This document shows positions 5,575-5,932 of a stretch of 5,932 nucleotides of DNA, piece after piece. Both the position numbers and the translations under genes were made by a program. Below the pieces are notes generated by a model, which searched no databases, was not told the DNA's origin, and worked only from the letters and a program-made list of their open reading frames with translations. Position 1 is the stretch's first letter. Each line of letters opens with the position of its first letter. Source of the stretch: Actinomycetota bacterium (GTDB lineage Bacteria > Actinomycetota > Actinomycetes > Mycobacteriales > Micromonosporaceae); NCBI GenBank assembly GCA_005885115.1, contig VAXX01000048.1, forward strand, positions 1 through 5,932, in the 5' to 3' direction.

Positions 5575-5736
5575 ATGTCCGGCGGGTTCGACGAGTTCGT
5601 GGTCATCCGTGGGCCGGCCCTGCTGCGCTTCGCCCATGTGTTGTGCGGCAACGCCCACCTCGCCGAGGACCTCGTCCAGGAGGTCCTCGCGCGGGTACAC
5701 CGGCGGTGGGACCGGATCGAACGGATGGACGGGCCG
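5575..5736 (+). pseudogene. SigE-family ECF sigma factor, N-terminal remnant
   Basis: From ATG 5575 the first 52 or so residues match sigma-70 region 2 of SigE-type ECF factors: FDEFVVIRGPALLRFAHVLCGN, then AEDLVQEVLARVHRRWDRIERMD. Intact relatives continue with a 'P.aYvRr..vN' segment and region 4, about 160-175 residues in all. Here homology stops at about residue 52 and the frame becomes Arg/Gly/Pro-rich nonsense, while a different frame carries another gene's sequence. GGGCGGCGG before the ATG is only a fair ribosome binding site. It lies 14 bases after the GH114-like stop in the same direction. The remnant lacks the -35-binding domain, so it cannot be a normal sigma factor. A sequencing or assembly error cannot be excluded. 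Confidence 0.7.
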
Positions 5737-5932
5737 GCACGCCGCGCACGCGCCGGTCGGGCCGGACCTGCTCGCCGCGGTACACGCCCGGTCGCACCGG
5801 ATCGCCAGGCGCCGCCGCACGGCGGTCACCGTGCTCGCCGCTGTCGCGGTACCGGCGGCACTCGCGGTGTCGGTCCTCACCGCCGTACCCCGCGACGCGG
5901 CGCCTCCCGGGTCGGTCGCGGTCGTCCCGTCC
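5732..5932 (+). pseudogene. Membrane protein body fused out of frame to the sigma remnant (partial, right edge)
   Basis: In the +1 frame relative to the sigma gene, the sequence reads RHAAHAPVGPDLLAAVHARSH, then IARRRRTAVTVLAAVAVPAALAVSVLTAV, then a Pro/Ala-rich stretch off the right edge. A basic RRRR cluster followed by one hydrophobic span near the N-terminus is the layout of membrane proteins (often anti-sigma-like or hypothetical) encoded directly after SigE-type sigma genes in actinomycetes. No start codon is visible in this frame near the junction (about 5725-5740), so the 5' end appears to have been lost together with the sigma factor's 3' part. The rest of this gene cannot be judged. 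Confidence 0.5.

Noticed and set aside
1..5932. Mobile elements, CRISPR arrays, tRNA or rRNA genes
   Set aside because: No transposase motifs, terminal inverted repeats with target duplications, spaced identical repeats or cloverleaf sequences were found on reading.

Overview
The window is very GC-rich with a strong G/C third-position bias. Its protein families are typical of filamentous actinobacteria: a GH114-like secreted protein, a SigE-type ECF sigma factor, and a sensor kinase with an LYFPNGRLP-type membrane domain. An actinomycete is safe; Micromonosporaceae is a guess from general feel. No tRNA, rRNA, CRISPR array or transposase is visible.

Minus strand, read from 4602 down to 1: a compact operon that looks like a small ribosomally synthesised peptide (RiPP-like) locus. 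It opens with an unlisted 37-residue, strongly cationic peptide gene (4489-4602) with an excellent ribosome binding site. Next comes a perfect 43-bp hairpin (4434-4476), then a PqqD-like/RRE domain fused to an intramembrane M50-type metalloprotease (3222-4418). This overlaps by ATGA a 701-residue protein with a degenerate STAND/AAA-like N-terminus and C-terminal TPRs (1120-3225), which overlaps by ATGA a flavin reductase-like protein (653-1123). After an 85-bp gap with two small hairpins, a multi-membrane-span protein (probably a sensor histidine kinase N-terminus) runs off the left edge.

A plausible reading is that the peptide is the substrate, the RRE-protease binds and cuts it in the membrane, the TPR protein regulates or scaffolds, and the flavin reductase supplies reduced flavin to an enzyme outside the window. 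None of this is proven by sequence, and no known RiPP-modifying enzyme (lanthipeptide synthetase, YcaO, radical SAM, lasso cyclase, aminotransferase) lies in the window.

The divergent intergenic region (4603-4792) holds four direct repeats with exact 11-bp spacing. Such spacing is typical of sites bound by PhoB/OmpR- or SARP-type winged-helix regulators.

Plus strand, 4793 to the right edge: a secreted or membrane-anchored GH114-like (endo-alpha-1,4-polygalactosaminidase) protein that lacks the family's central VEPDN segment. It is followed by a broken SigE-family sigma factor gene joined out of frame to the body of a membrane protein gene. Two apparent deletions in neighbouring genes suggest that this side is decaying or recombined.
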